A DNA stretch of 64,000 nt from Neelides folsomi (Eukaryota; Arthropoda; Collembola; Neelipleona; Neelidae), in NCBI GenBank assembly GCA_034687125.1, contig JAQGBZ010000078.1, positions 155,559 to 219,558 on the forward strand, in the 5' to 3' direction. Every line of letters begins with the position of its first letter. The first letter of the stretch is position 1. A program made the translations under genes and the position numbers. Positions 26,899 to 41,856 of the stretch are shown piece after piece. Under the pieces are notes generated by a model. That model was given only the letters and a program-made list of their open reading frames with translations. It ran no database searches and was not told where the DNA came from.

Positions 26899-26926
26899 AA
26901 ATGACTAATTAAGTAATTAGTCATTT
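26899..26926. repeat. 28-bp palindrome with two homeodomain cores
   Basis: Two 13-base arms (26899-26911 and 26914-26926) are perfect reverse complements around a 2-nt AG centre. Each arm carries TAATTA, the classic homeodomain core, next to TGACTAA. A dimeric or paired-class homeodomain site is a fair guess. Confidence 0.7.
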
Positions 26927-29900
26927 GTGAAATAAAAATGATCAACATCATTGTGTTCCCTCGTTCGCACCTATTCCCCCTTTTGAGCACGTAGATGCGG
27001 AAAGATTTGAGATTCAAAAGGATCTCACAATACGCGTAACCATCTTACACATTTATGTCTTGGCTAATGCTCAACTCATGAAATGTTAATCCGGTCTAAT
27101 GAATAGATAAAACTACTGTACGTATTACGATTCCACTTTCATCTCTTCGCATTTGTTCCTTCAAATCTCATTGGTCCCATTTATTTTTTTAATTGAATTG
27201 TTTTTTCTCCTTTACTTTTAACCATGTTCGCACAACGTAGATTTCATTTAAGAAAAGGCTTAAGGGACCAAACTCATTGTCAACAAAGGAGCGTTACATC
27301 GATGAGGTCTATATGGAATGAGCAACTTGAGCGCGTATTTTAGTAATCCATCTCCTGCTGTTTTGATTGCACAAGAAGCACGAGAGAAAATTGCTAATAT
27401 ATTAAATTCCGCATTTGGGCTTAATTGTGTCTTCCATAAGAATCCATTTGTTTTTCTCATTTCTTAATGGTAATTGATTTCTTAAAATTTCTGTGATTCA
27501 TAAACCACAAAGTAGTTATTTTAAACACACATTCATTTTAAATACATTAAATACATTGTATTATCGTAAACATTTCTTTTTTAGCAATAAGTTTAATTGG
27601 TTTGTTAAATTGATGAAAAAAATTCCTATGAACTTCGTGTTTTGCCCGTCTTTGTATTTATTCATCATTGCCAATGAGGAACTTAATTTGAGTGTTTTCA
27701 ATGATGTTGAGAGAAGCCGAAATGAGTTTTACTGTCTTTAGAACTTACATTAAAAGCTGAGCCGAGGTTGCACAAGCCAAGTTTTAAAGGTAGAAGGAGA
27801 ATGGGATTTAGAAAGAGAATGATTTGCATATTTATTCAAATTCGAGATGTCTTAACTTTCTTGAACAGAAAATGCGGAGTATGGTGAGTATTTAACTTGA
27901 GGCTTCCTCGAAACTCTTCCATTTACTTCACGCGGATGGGTCATGAAAGGAATTGGATCACATTTATATAACTTAAGTATAGGAAGAGGAGTTTCAGTCG
28001 TTTTATTGTTTACATTCAAACACCCTCATTACAGGCTGAGCTAACAAATAACCTAAATGAAATTTGCAATTAGAGGAATGATTGGAAGTATGCAATAAAG
28101 TTCATTATGAAATTGCATTCCAATTTAGAATTATCATGCATAGAACCAACACTAAATGTGTAATTATCATTGTTCTGATCATTAATTTTTGCTTGTTTTT
28201 CTCTAAACATGATTGATTTTGCCAAAAAGATTTTTTTTTATTTGAATACATTGACTAATATTACATTAATAGTTAAACACGACGTCGTCTTTTGAATCAT
28301 TAAAGAAAGACTTTGAAGTTAAAAGAGGAAAATTTGTGAATTTGTTAACGTGTTTACCATCGCCATTACACGCGCGGATAGGTTTTATAAAGGGAGGGAA
28401 GTGAAAAATAAATAAAATTACAACGTTTGTATTCTTGGAGAAAGACATGGCCATCTTACACACCTCACTTGCATCCGTAATCAACAACGTGAGAATGTTG
28501 GGACAGATTGGAGTAAAAGATTTTAAGGCAAAAATTAAGTGAGACAAATGAGGATTGTATGGCGGAATTCCCCGCCTTGGGGAACACTTTACGCCTCATT
28601 CCAAACAGACACAAGAATTGAAATTGAATCAAATAATGTGTAATGTTATCCAAGTTATAAATAATAAGGATTATATTACAAGGGGGGATCTCCACGCTTT
28701 CGAAAAAGGAAATCTTACAGAGCCCTGCAGAGGTTTCATAGTCATATGCCTAATTTATTGATGCTCGAAAGGGACGCTCGTTTCATCTCTATGTCGTTCT
28801 CAAGTGTTATGAAACGTTATATGGAAAATTAAATTATTAATTTGGCGTACTTTTGCAAAGGCCGTTTCCTTCATGATGAAATGAAAAATGCTTGAGAAAT
28901 TTCTCTTTACCCAAATTTACACTTTTTAAGGATCATTTTAAACCGATTGATCAAGTATGTGAAATCTTAAATCTTATCAATTTCACATGAATTTCCAAAT
29001 AAGCCTTTTAAAATAACTTCAATGTTGTATAATAAACTCTTAAAGTTGGTTAATGGCAAAATTAGAATATTTTAAATGGGTTTTGAATTCTATAATCAAT
29101 TTTAATCGCTCAATGAGTTACTTAAGGTAAAATTATTATGAGTATAAGTGATTTTTGCATATAATTTAACGACCTTTTAATTTGAAAAATGCCCATAATT
29201 TTTTCTTAAATGCTTGCTAGTTTATTGTTGCATTTTGATTTGAATAAAAATTCTCCTTAAAATGGACTTTTGCGCCTTTTATCAAAAATGAGGAGATTTA
29301 TCAATGCGAATTAAGCATTAGTGGTCATAAGCCCCGAGGAGGAAACAAAGTTTTATAACTTATTGATTAATGAATGAAGAATTTCAATTTTGGGATTTTT
29401 GCTTGGCAAGCCTCAGAGATGTGATCATATAAATGCAGAAGCGAAGAGTGAACATATTTGCCAATTCCCATTTATTTAAGCCTTGTGCTTTTAGCTAAAA
29501 AGGCGAGCTGTGGAAGAATTTTTGGCTGAATCAGGGAGTGAATAAGCTCATATGGATAGAGTCATAACTGAATAAGAAAAAAAATCATCGTAGTCTTTTT
29601 CATCTCTCTTTTAACTCACTTGAGATTGGTCAAGTTGGATTTTCAAATCGGCCACATTTGGATTCGGGGCCACATGTCAACTCTCGTCCTATCTCTCATA
29701 TCACATCACGTACTTAACTTTATTTACAACTCGCGGAGAAGTCAAGGGCGTTGAAATAAACTTTCAAAGTGAGATTGCACTTTACGCTATAAGTGAGTAT
29801 TTGAGAATTGACCAAGGAGCTCCTCCTTATTTCAATTCCATCTCTCATCAAACTCATTTCATTCATTAAGGACCATGAAGTGAGTGATGCTTGGAGAACA

Positions 29901-32900
29901 TTGCCCAACACATTTAACATAATAAATACAAGTACAATAACTTTAAATTAAATTTCTTATATAACATACTTATCCTTATACAAGCACTATCTTTTTAACA
30001 TGAAGACATCCAAGTTGGTCACTTTATTAAAAACTCCCTACAAATCCAGTTGTAATAAGCCTTTGGGTTACGCACCAGTTATGTACATTATTTATTCCTT
30101 TTTTCTACATAATGCAATTATTCGATTAACTATCTACATATCTGTATTACATTATTTACTATGGTCCAAACGTCAAAAACATAGGAGTGGGGAAAATCTT
30201 ATTAAAACCCTTCTTTGTCTGGCCAATCTGCTCAGGAGTTGTGTTGTAAATGTTTTAAATACTTTTGGCCCTTTAACTCCTTTTTTGTGGAGATTTGACT
30301 GGGAAGGAAATTGAGCGGATAAAAAATTAAATTGTTCTTGTTTCTCTACTGTCTACCCTTCAAAAATAATATGTGCCAGTTACCGACTGCTTCCTATCCA
30401 CCACTGGGTTTCTTTCTTTTTCCATTTTTAATTAAACGACCTTTGGAGTGGGGGATTAAACAACAATCGAATCGTCAAATCTCATCGCATGTTTAAAATC
30501 TGTAATACAAAATTTCGTCTTTGGATGTTTCAGCCGCTCACTAGACCTTTGGGTTGGAACTCAAAGAGCCAAGAGCTTAATAAACAGAATTTTCATGGTG
30601 CAACCTGCATGGCATGCAATGGTCATGTTCAATTGTCCACCTCGCAGTCTCATTCACATTGCTCAATCCAGAATGACTTTACATGGACTGAATTCTCATA
30701 TGAGATAATACAGGACCAAATACTCGAATTAGAATTGAGGAGCTTTAATGGCCTCCTCATCATTTGCCCAATCCTCCCTTTTTCACAATGCAGAACACGA
30801 ATCGGATTTAATTAAGAGAGTCAACATTTGTTTATGAATGAATAAATTCTTTCATAAGGTTTTCCTGTAGAACCTTTGGATTTTAATTAACTTAAGGAAT
30901 TTCTTTTACCTAAGATATAAGAACATATTAGATTTTGTATTATGAATGTACACGTTTTATTAAGACTCTTAATTGAAGTTTGCCAGGGATCGTTTGGGTC
31001 AAGTCAAGTGATGTAGATTCAATGCCATTTTATATTTTTGTAGAATGTAATTGGTCCAGACATTCACGTCCTCGTAAGCCTTCCACTGAACTGGTCCAAT
31101 GCCATAATGATTTTTCATTTTATTTTTCATTAACGAGAAATTAAAAAAAATCAATTTCCTTACTCTTTTCTAATGAAACATTTCATGTAAAAAAATAGTC
31201 AAAAATTGCTCATTGCAACTTGCCTATAAATAAGTAACATTCTCAAATTCGCAGCATTGGGTGGATAGAGTGAAAGGGAATTTTTGCACCTTGTGACTGC
31301 AATGTGGCGAAGGTTAAGTGGAATCCTGGCCGATGCAGATACTCATTATTTCCTAATTTTCAATCAACAGCGGTGAATTTGCTAATGAAAGTAGGGAGAC
31401 TCAAAACCCCAAACCACGACTCGAATTCACCATTTTAAATATTCTATCTCTGTAATTAAGAGTATGACGGTGGAGTCTCCATGTGTGTTATTGAATGCCA
31501 GACATGTAGTGGCCCCAATTCCTTCTTATGAATCTCACAGAGCTCAACCCAAGTAGCTGCCGTGAGTGAAACAGAAAGAAGTGATGTAAGGTAGAGCAAA
31601 GCTCATTTGAAATCTCTCAACTTCCCTTTTAATCATTACACCTCCTACCTCACTTACTTCGAGCGCCTGAAGGAATCCTCACGGAATTCTCATAGTTTGA
31701 AATTTCCGAGCGACTCCACTTTTAATTGTACATTCCTAATTGATTATGTTTAAATCTCCGCCTTGGTGCTTATTATTCTTGCGTAAAAGGTCTCATATTT
31801 TTAGCCACAAGTACAAATTGACGCATTTTGTTAATTATACATGTACACTTATTTTTGGTCGTTAGGCTACGTCGAAAGATGAAAGAGTCTTGGAAATTCC
31901 ATTTACCAATTATTATGAAAGTCTTTTGGATACAAGTTTCATGCACAGAAGTTTCATACTAGGATAGAATTCTAGTAATATCAGTACATATTAAATATTT
32001 ACTGGGTATTACATATAGTATCTATCTGTACTAGGTATATTGGTATTACAATATTTAGATACGAGTACAGTAGGTTTGCATATATATTCATTATTAAAAT
32101 CTCTCGGTATTCTAATTGGAGTCAAGACGTTGACTTTGAAGTTTCTAGACGGCAAATTTACCATAGAGGATAGTCGAATGGTAAACTTGTCCTAAATTCC
32201 CTCAGAATTTATAACATTTTTGTTAAGGGTCAAAGGATGAAATTCTATAGGTGTATAGTACATGTGCTGGGTTTTTTGTAATTGCGTTTGAGCCATCTCT
32301 CTGTGGCAGGGAATTAAAGAGATTCTCATCTTATCAAAGGATTCTTAATAAATCCAATTGCGAGATCCTCATTTACTTGGCGCCGCTTGTTCACTTCACT
32401 CTATCAGGTTCATCAAAATTATGATTAGCAATAAATTGACTGAGGCTTCACAGTTAACTATTGGACAATCCTATGGAGCTACGTTCTAAAATTTAGTTTA
32501 AGGTTAAGGGACAAGAATCGAAATGTTGATTTTTTACGACTCAAAAATAATATCGTAACATTTGGCTGATTCACACGCTTTTAATTTAATATCTCATATG
32601 GTCTTTATGTAATTTTATGACTCACTCAACCTGTAAAAGAGATTGTTTACTTACTTTCTATCAATTTGGATAATTTTTAAATAGTTGCCCAACATTTATA
32701 TTATTCTGTGGTCATATCTAAGTATTTCCATCAAGATTAGTTTTCAATAAAACAACAAAAACACAAACAAAATTAAAAATACATAAAACGCAATTCACCA
32801 AAGTGTATTGTAGGCATGCTAAATTAATTTTCATTTCAACCTCAAGATTAAATTCTAGTTTCAGTAAATTATTATACAACTTTAAATAATATTTACGATG

Positions 32901-35900
32901 CGAATACTAAATAAGGTATAAGTACAAGTAGTGGACATCTTATAGGGATAAGATCATGTTGAATTTTTTATACGAGATTCAAAGCTCATGGAGTGAATAT
33001 TGAGGTTAAAAGGAACTTGCTATAACGATAAGTCATAGAAGAATGAACCGACCGTAACACTTCTTACGTCTTAATTCTCTCACGGAACTCGAGTAGAGGA
33101 GAAAAGGAATTGAAGAAGATCGTAAAGTGAAAACGAACTCAACCTCACTTCTTCCCCCATTAATTCCCGAACTTCTTTTATATAGAGGGATTTAATGGTC
33201 AGTATAAAAAGAACGTCTCTTCCATTCATCTCTCTTCAGAGACTCTTGGATGCAATTGAACTTTATTCTGCTCAATTGTCCCTCAAGAAAATCTCATTAT
33301 AAACCACTGAAGTTATTACTGTATTACTATTTTATCCTACACTCAAATTGTCAAATAAGAACATCAAAGCATAATAAGACGAAATAAGTAATAAACCAAA
33401 AGGCACATAATTTACAGTGCCAATTCAAATATTTAAACAGTCTTAAAAGATGCATAACAATTAATTTCTTATAAGAACTATTCTTTGTTTCGGGATTAAT
33501 CTTTACGCTTATCGTTGCCCCGAATTTAATCGTTCAATAAACTCTTGCAAATGGGAAATCCAATCTCACATTGTTTCAAATACATTAAGCTCAATTTACA
33601 ATCATCCATTGATAAGTTTGCTTATGGGGATAAACTAAAAATTGACGCAAGGAATTTGTCCATATCTTTGAACATATCTTACTAATTGTAATTTGCGTAA
33701 ACAACTTCATAAACCTTAATGACACTCATTCAGGAAAACTTTCGAGTTGTGCAACTTTAAAAATCATTCAATATTAATTCAATACCTTACACTCGTATTT
33801 GAAATTGATTTGCGAACGTACACTGTCTTTACTTTTACATTTTGGTTAATGTTATACTATAAAAGTTAATTACTATTAATTGCCAGTTGCTTTAACCAGT
33901 TGTCAAAAAAAGCAAGTGTATGAGTAGATATATTATTGCAAGTCTTAGATATATTATGTAGAGTAGGAACATCATTTTTATTAAATAAAAGGGTAATAAA
34001 CCCTAATTAAGTAATATAGGTAGTTAAATTCAGCATCCCAGCCAATCTCACAAATTTTTATTGAGCTCTCAATTAAAATCGATAGACAAATAATTTATAT
34101 CTTACAAGTGTGTCAAGTTGTTTGTAAAAAATATTTATGTATACAATTAATGGACCTTAATATACTGCATATTTTATATGCTAGGTATGTACATAAATAT
34201 TATATTTACGAATATACAGATATAATTTCAGCGAATCGATTTATTCATTTACATCTTACAAAGTTTTTGAAGGAGATTTATGATCAACTTAGATTAAAGA
34301 TAGGCTTTGCATTAAAGTGCCATGCATAGATCACAAGTATACTAAATATGAGATATATTTATCACATATATGGTATACAACCTTTCTACGTAGTTATATT
34401 GTACAAATAATATTATGTATGATATGATACATAAAGAAAATAAGATGTATGAAGAGTATAGTAAGTAATAACATATATAAATTATTCATAACATGAAATT
34501 GTATCGATCCAGTTGTTGAACTTTGGCTTTTAATGATTCAAATATGTATTATATAACTATTTCATCGTTTAATGATTTCTTGATGGAGTTGATCTCAAAA
34601 TTATCATTTCTCTATACTTATAAGTAGAGAAAAGTAATGTTAATGACATTGATGAGAAATATTGATGATACCTGTACTTGTTTTACGTAATGTAGTCTGA
34701 TAAAACTACAAATAAATACATATTTTATTAAGTTACGTATAATATAAATTTTATTGTCGATTATATGTGTCTTTACATTTGTAAATGAATAAAAAATTGT
34801 CGGTGATTGAGAAAAAACTGATAAAACCGTAAGTGAAGTTGTACAGTGTATCTACTTCATACTTAAGTAATCCGAGTTTCAAAAATATTTGCAATTAACA
34901 TAAGTAATATCTTTTCGTTTTATATGTATGCATTTATCTCAAATTATCTTACTTGCAATTAAAATATCTCAAAGTAAAAGCAAAAACCTCGTCATCCTTT
35001 TTATTCACGGGTCAATTTGATATCATGTCGGTTCTCCCTATTCAATCTTCTATTCACTGACCGGAGACACGAACTGCTAATGAATTCGAAGTTATTTTTC
35101 AATACCAAGCCCCTATTATAAATAGATAACCAGACCGCATATAATAATAGTAGCACAAAGCTCTTTTTTGGCAAAATTTCCTTTAGCCATGCTCAACTCA
35201 TTTTACCGTGTGTCCTCCTCTTTTAAAGAGGTCAGGCAGGAACGATGCCGTGAGGTTAATCTTCCGTAACATTATTAAATTCAATTTTACCCTTTTTTAA
35301 ATAACTGCCCTACTGTACCAACATCCTTGGCACTTGCTATAAACATAGCTTTGATAAATATAATAACTTTTATAGACAGTTTTTAATCTTAATTTCTGTC
35401 ATTTTAGGTATAATATCAGTAGCTTATTAATACATTGTACTTTTTATTCACTATGATGAAATATATTTTATTTATTTTAAATTCATGATAACATTCATAT
35501 GTATGTATAATAGTGTATAATATAACATTGAAAAGCAAAGTGTATAAATTGTAAATAAATATTCTTTGTGTAATGGATATGTAGTGTGTTCTTTGAAAGA
35601 GATATGGTTCAAGTCTTTAAAATAAATTGGCGAATATTTCATCCTGTAAATTGTTCCTTCGCTCTTGATAGAGAAAAATGTTGTGTGATGGTGGCAAACG
35701 AGTATTATGAATGTTTTTGAATTTGCATAAAAGCATGCATTGGAGAGACTCGGGCTCTCACTCAGTTCTCGCTATTATTATTTTTATTATTGCAGAGTGA
35801 GAGAAAAATGAACGTGGAATATTTTTCTAAATCAACTTTTTCTTTCCATCATTTTTTATAGGAAAATAATAGGCGATAAGGGAGTGGATTGAAGATGAAC

Positions 35901-38900
35901 GAGTTTCCTTAAATGTTCGTTGGGATGAAGTGACTATAAATGGATATGTGGTGGATGTGTGTATATCAAATGCTCCTCGATAATAAGTGGAGCATTTTCA
36001 ATGTCAAGGAGATTATTTATTTCGCGAATGACTCCAGCTTGACTAATGTTCTGTAGAGACCACACAATTTTATTCATTTTTATTCTGCAGCCGTTTGTTT
36101 ATTGAGCTTCAAATCTTCGCTCATATCCTATTGTCTTTCCTTATATGAATTGTCTACATAAAAAATAGAGTAATGTATATTATACTTACTTACATAGAGT
36201 ATACATAGCGAGTAAACTCCTTAAAAAACCAATACTCATTTTTAGCTAGCCATTGAGTATTTTTATTCCTATTGAAAAAATGAAGGAGGAGAAAATGAGA
36301 TTGAATGTGAATGTGTGCCGAATCTGACAACTTAATAAAAATGTAAATTATTGTTATTTGCCATTATTATCAGCATTAATATCAGCTCTTATCATCGTGC
36401 TATAAACCGATGAGTCGAATCAACGCCCATTTCTTAGAATTCAACTTGTTCTTATAATTTTTATAAAATCTTAACATGCAATAAGACAATGTAATGTTGA
36501 CATTGGTCAAATATGTAAATTCCTATTTGCAAATTGAGAAAATACGAACATGTTTTATTTCATTACAAATAACATTGTATATTTTTTTTACTGAACTTAA
36601 AGGTTAGATGTCTTAATAAAAGATAAAGATAGCTTATTTATTGTATTGAATTGAGCGAAACATTGAATATACTCTTAGAGCTAATCTCAGATTATTTTTA
36701 TATAAGTACTTACATAATAACTATTATAGTTGATAAATATATTTATATCCGTGCATAAGTTTATGTAAAATTATAGCGAACTTTAAAATATCAAATAGAT
36801 TTAATAATAGTAGAGTAGTTAGGCACACTCACCAATATAAGAAATCAATAAACATTTGGTATGATTTCAATTTTATATTGTATTCGTATTAGTTTCTTTC
36901 AAGTTCAATGTGAAAGATGTTGATAGTGTACTAAAAGTAAGTATCTTAAAGTGATTATATTACTTTAAATTATGCATAGATTTTATTATAACATAAACTA
37001 TAGAATACACCGAGCACAGAACTTACTGCTACACATTGGCAAAAATAGGCGTTACACTACACAGTACATATCTCTATATATTGGTAATTTTTCTTTTCTG
37101 AATATAAGTTATTGATTGAAAGCTTCCGGATATATGGTAGTAGGTATCTTTGTACATTTAATGGGATTTTGTGAACGAATATCAATTTTTATATTGAGTG
37201 CGTCGTTCGAAAATCAAGTTTCGCAAATGGAGAGGAAATGTGTCAAATAATATTAAAGGAATGTGATGTGGTTCCATTAGAGAGCTTCTGAATCTCCTTC
37301 ATTTTTATTCCATCAACTTGGCGGTTCACGTAAGAGTGTCAATCAACAGGATTCATTTACCTGTGAGGAGATAAAAAAGGAAATCAAGATACTCTCAAGC
37401 GAAAGTATTCTCTTTTCAAGAGCACCAGTGAAGCCTCACTAGAGCTAAATAATACAAACGGTTGGATGGAAATTGGGAATGGGTATAAAGAAAGATCGAC
37501 GAGTCTTTTTTTTGCAAATCGTCTACTTTTCAAATGAAAGCTGATTCAAACCATATTACGTAAAAGTACTAAAAATATATCCCGAGCACTTGTTATACAG
37601 ATTACCACTGTACATACATGACCCACCATATGCGAATGTTCATGAAAGGAAAATGCAGATGTGATTTATTTAAATTTCTGCATTCAAACATTAAGTTTTA
37701 TACAAAGTGCATTGAGAGAATAAAATGTCAAGACCATTTGAATGTGAGTGAGTATTCGTTGATACTTACCAATATTACATGGAGTTAATGCTTTAATGTA
37801 CTTTTTTACTGAATGAGTGCACGAAGAGACCAAATGTCATTTTCAATGACAAGTTCAAACCATTTGCCATACTCAATTATAATATAGATATTTTACTTGG
37901 CATTTATTATAATCAGTTTCCCTTTGAGCGAACAATTCAATTATCCTTTTAAAAGCGTAATACGATTTTGAATTAATTGGATTTGATATCTGGAAGTTAT
38001 TGCGATGTTTAGATGACATTCTCTAATGTGCAAAAACACGAAGTGTTTATAATAATTTTTATAATAGATAGGTTGGAATGAAATAAAAAAAAATTGGCAA
38101 GTTTTTTACTCTTCCCCTGAACTTGAACTCCATATACTATTTGTATTTAATAGATATATATTAGCTTTTATAAATGTGTATTCATATTTACTTTACATAT
38201 GTGGCTATATTAGGTAGGTATACAAAATTCGTCTTTTTGAAGGTCAGGCGTTTACCATAATTTTCTTTCTTGTAGACCTCTAGAATTCATAATCTGACAA
38301 TACAGTTTAATCAAGTTTATCTTGTAAATATGAACTCGAACATAACAATATTTATCAATCACTTAATTACGAGATATCATGAAATCAGATTTGAAAGAAA
38401 CAAAAAAATGATTTAACATAATTATAATTCCTGCATTGTTCATTTAATTTTAGGCTTTAAGTTCATTTGTGAGAGCGTTTAAATAAAAATATTATGATAT
38501 TGCGATATTGACATTACATTTTGAATGTTAAATGTTTTGTTGTTCAAACATTAACTTAACTATGTTTAAAATTAATGCGCAATTGAGCCACAAAGGGAAT
38601 GTCAAAGAGATCCCGCGTTGAAAGTTGTATCAGTTTAAAAGTTCCATGAATTAAATACTTAATTCTTCATTAATGTAAACTCTTGAGTCAAGCTTAATGT
38701 CATACGTCGTAAGTTAAGTCGTTGATTATGAACCTCACAAAGTACTTTGAATACTTGCCCATTACATGTTAAATGCACTGACAGAAATTCCTCCCGTTTT
38801 ATTACGGAGATTTAGAAATCGTCGATTCAATTTATTTTTAATTTCGAACAATGCTTGACTTTACCCTTATCATTTGCCCTTCAGAGGGCGAACAACCAAC

Positions 38901-40600
38901 TGCTTTAATATTTTTTATTACGATTGAACTCCAACTTCTAAATCAACAAGTGTGGGCTTTGATATCAAACCATTTTATTCCTTTGTTATAGACCCTCATA
39001 GTAATACATACAATGAGGAGTGAATGGTTATAAGTTATAAGTAAATACATCGGTTAGTTATAATACTTAAAAAACTTATGAATTTAATACTCTCAAGTTC
39101 ATAGTCACACAACATGGAGAAATAGAAATATTTGAGCTCGTAAAAAGAATTGACTGTGTAATTGAACAAAGGTACGATTTCTTCCACTTCACACATTTGT
39201 TGTGAAAGACAAGTTGTCAATATTTTATTTCATATTTTATTATCATTTACTTAACTATTTATGTTCAACTGCATATTAAGTCTTTAATTTCGTTCAAATT
39301 CCTCTGAGCAATCAACCAAAGTACGCAATAAATGTAAATAAGGAGCCCAAATGTCAAAATTAATGTTTTCTTCTCCGTCAAGTGGTCATGATTTCGTGAG
39401 AGGAAATCGAAAAGTCCTAATCTCATTCCTCATTGTTTCCCGGAATGTCCATGCTCAAGAGGAGCTGGGAAATGGTAAGGCATAAATAGTTAGAATTTAA
39501 ATTCGCCCTAATCAATCACTCCAGAGAATTAAAAAGGCCCGTGGTTTTCGCGATGTTTGTCGATTGGGAGATAATGTATATAATAAATGGAATATATTTG
39601 TGGACCGATTATCTGGGCAGAGAGCTTGAAATTGACAGGTCGGATGTTTTCTTATCATTATTACAACCTGAACAGGATGATTTGCGCAGTCATAATCATA
39701 TTCAATAAACTCTTCAATTTAACCCTGAACCCGCCCGCACAATACAATATCTCTCTCTCTACTGTCATGAATTCATGGTTCATACAAGAAGCTTGGAATG
39801 AAATGCATCATAATATTTTTTTCTCTCGCTTTTACATAAAAAGGCTCAAAAACAAATTTCCGAGTTGTTACACGATGATCCATGCATGCTATGCAAATTA
39901 ATCCATTTATGTGTCATGTATCGCTACTTGGTATTTATTTTCTTATATGGTTTTAATATGTAAATAATAGGCGTAATTTGAAGGGAAATTGATGGAAACT
40001 CCTCAATTGATTTATTCGCCCGGGTTGTTCCAAGGGGTTTAATTATAGAGGTTCACATTTTACAATTTTGATCCAATGATTGGTTGACGGGAAGATTGAC
40101 TAATAAATTGAAGAGTTTGAGTCTTGGTTGAATCCTTCTCCATCATCGCCTCAAGATTTGATGCTGAGTAAACAAAGGAGGTTCATCAGAGATGGATGTC
40201 TTCAAACCTCGGTGTAGTAAGAATGTACTTCCTTAATGGGCCATATAGTGTCTGGACGTTGGTAGACGAAGCTCGGAGCGATAAAGAAATAGTGAAAGAA
40301 GCCTTCCCATGTGCATATGTAGAGCCTAATTACCCAGCTCGAACCAAAGGCTCAATCTCACTCACGTCTTGAGTAAAAAAGATGTTCTGACTCGTTCAGC
40401 GGCCGTTCATTCACAAAGTAGGGAAGATACAACCAAGAGGTTTCAAACTCCCTCATGAATGCATAAAATACAACTCTCTTCTTCCTCTCCCTGTACATTC
40501 ATTAGCGTATGATAGGAAACTACGAAATGCACTGTGAAGATAAATTGCACTGATGCAAAGGACCCAACATTATGACATAACATTTTGAGACTCCTTCTCA
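26927..40600. other. gene desert, segment E (most A+T-rich stretch)
   Basis: Extremely A+T-rich, especially 33900-39000, with no supportable exon. GC-richer interruptions near 30500-30800 and 31480-31700 do not translate to anything known. An inverted repeat at 35755-35803 is listed separately. Confidence 0.5.
35755..35803. repeat. 9-bp perfect inverted repeat with 31-nt loop
   Basis: CTCTCACTC at 35755-35763 pairs exactly with GAGTGAGAG at 35795-35803 around an A+T-rich loop. A GAGAG element is part of the right arm. Its meaning is unknown. Confidence 0.5.
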
Positions 40601-40972
40601 CTCTTTGTTCGGGGTAAGTACGTAAGGATGTAATAAGTTAGCTAAAGACGTTATTGTGAATGCCGGTGGAAAGGAGGATCATGAAGTGGAGAAACGAGTG
40701 TGGAGCGAACGTCTTTTCTCAATGAGTCCCTCATAACTCATCTGGGAGAATATTAGTGGAATTTCATAGAAGCTGGGCAGAATCTCCTACAGATCTTCTT
40801 TACCAAGATGAAGAGATAAGCACAATAAGATGTGTTTGTTCCGTGTGGGACGATGATGAGGTTTTTGGTTCTTCCTCTAATTCCCTGCCACACCATTCAC
40901 ACTTCGATTTCATATTATATATCGTCTTTCCCTTTTTCTCCTTGAGGATTCTTCCGCCCTTCTTGTTCTCCT

Positions 40973-41027
40973 CGGCGATGGCGGTGATGATGTCCTTTTA
41001 TGCTCCTTCCACACACCGCCATCGCCG
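40973..41027. repeat. 14-bp perfect GC-rich hairpin, 27-nt loop
   Basis: CGGCGATGGCGGTG (40973-40986) and its exact complement CACCGCCATCGCCG (41014-41027) flank 27 nt. Each arm contains GCCAT or ATGGC. The stem would be very stable in RNA. The arms could also be two inverted factor-binding sites. Confidence 0.75.
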
Positions 41028-41828
41028 CTCTTCTCCGACGCACGTGTGAATACGCGAAAAGAGCGTGTGAACATGGCGCCTCAAGCTCAATTCTATTCTT
41101 CACTCCCTCCCTTCTCTCCTCCATGCCCTTTTGCATACCGAGCCTATTTTTGGTCCAGAGAATCCATGACTAATCCAATTTTACTTATGCATACCGAACA
41201 GGATTCTATAATATTATCCCCGCCCTGTGTACATATTTATATTGAGGAGGAATGGGGAATGGGTTTTTGGAAATCTCTGGTCTTTCTCCTCAATCTTCTT
41301 TTGAAACGAGGAGGATGGCAGAGGATCCCATGGATTTTTACTACACCATTATCTTCTCGTAAATGTTTATGCTCTTGAACACATTTGATGTTGAATCAGG
41401 AGAATGCCATCTAATCCAATGTAGTTACTTTGGGCCAAATATCTTCGGAGCAGGATAGCAAAGATATATGTAAAGGTTGGCATTAAAGTTTAAAGTTTAA
41501 ATGGGTTTTGTACTTCGTTTTTCTATATTGACAGAAGGACTTATCTCACGCATTGTTGCACATGTAACAGGGACGCATTCACCTCTTATCGACGCAGAGG
41601 CGGATGGCGTAATGAGATAGAGTGGTGATTGAAAAGAGTAGGATGGAATTTTTCTGAGGAATCAAAAGGGGCGGACGAAGAGTTACGACTCTTCCAACTA
41701 ACTGGGCTACTAAACCCTCTTTCTGCTCATCCTCGAGTATTCTTTGGCCCAGTGCCCCAAATCTTTTTACTCTCCCTCCCCGCATTCGACTTCATTGAGG
41801 TCATAATGGGGAAAATGGAACTTCCTTT

Positions 41829-41856
41829 ATCTTCCCCCCTCAGATGGGGGGAAGAT
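41829..41856. repeat. 11-bp perfect hairpin with 6-nt loop
   Basis: ATCTTCCCCCC (41829-41839) and GGGGGGAAGAT (41846-41856) pair perfectly across TCAGAT. This is a compact, stable stem-loop in either strand's RNA. Confidence 0.75.
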
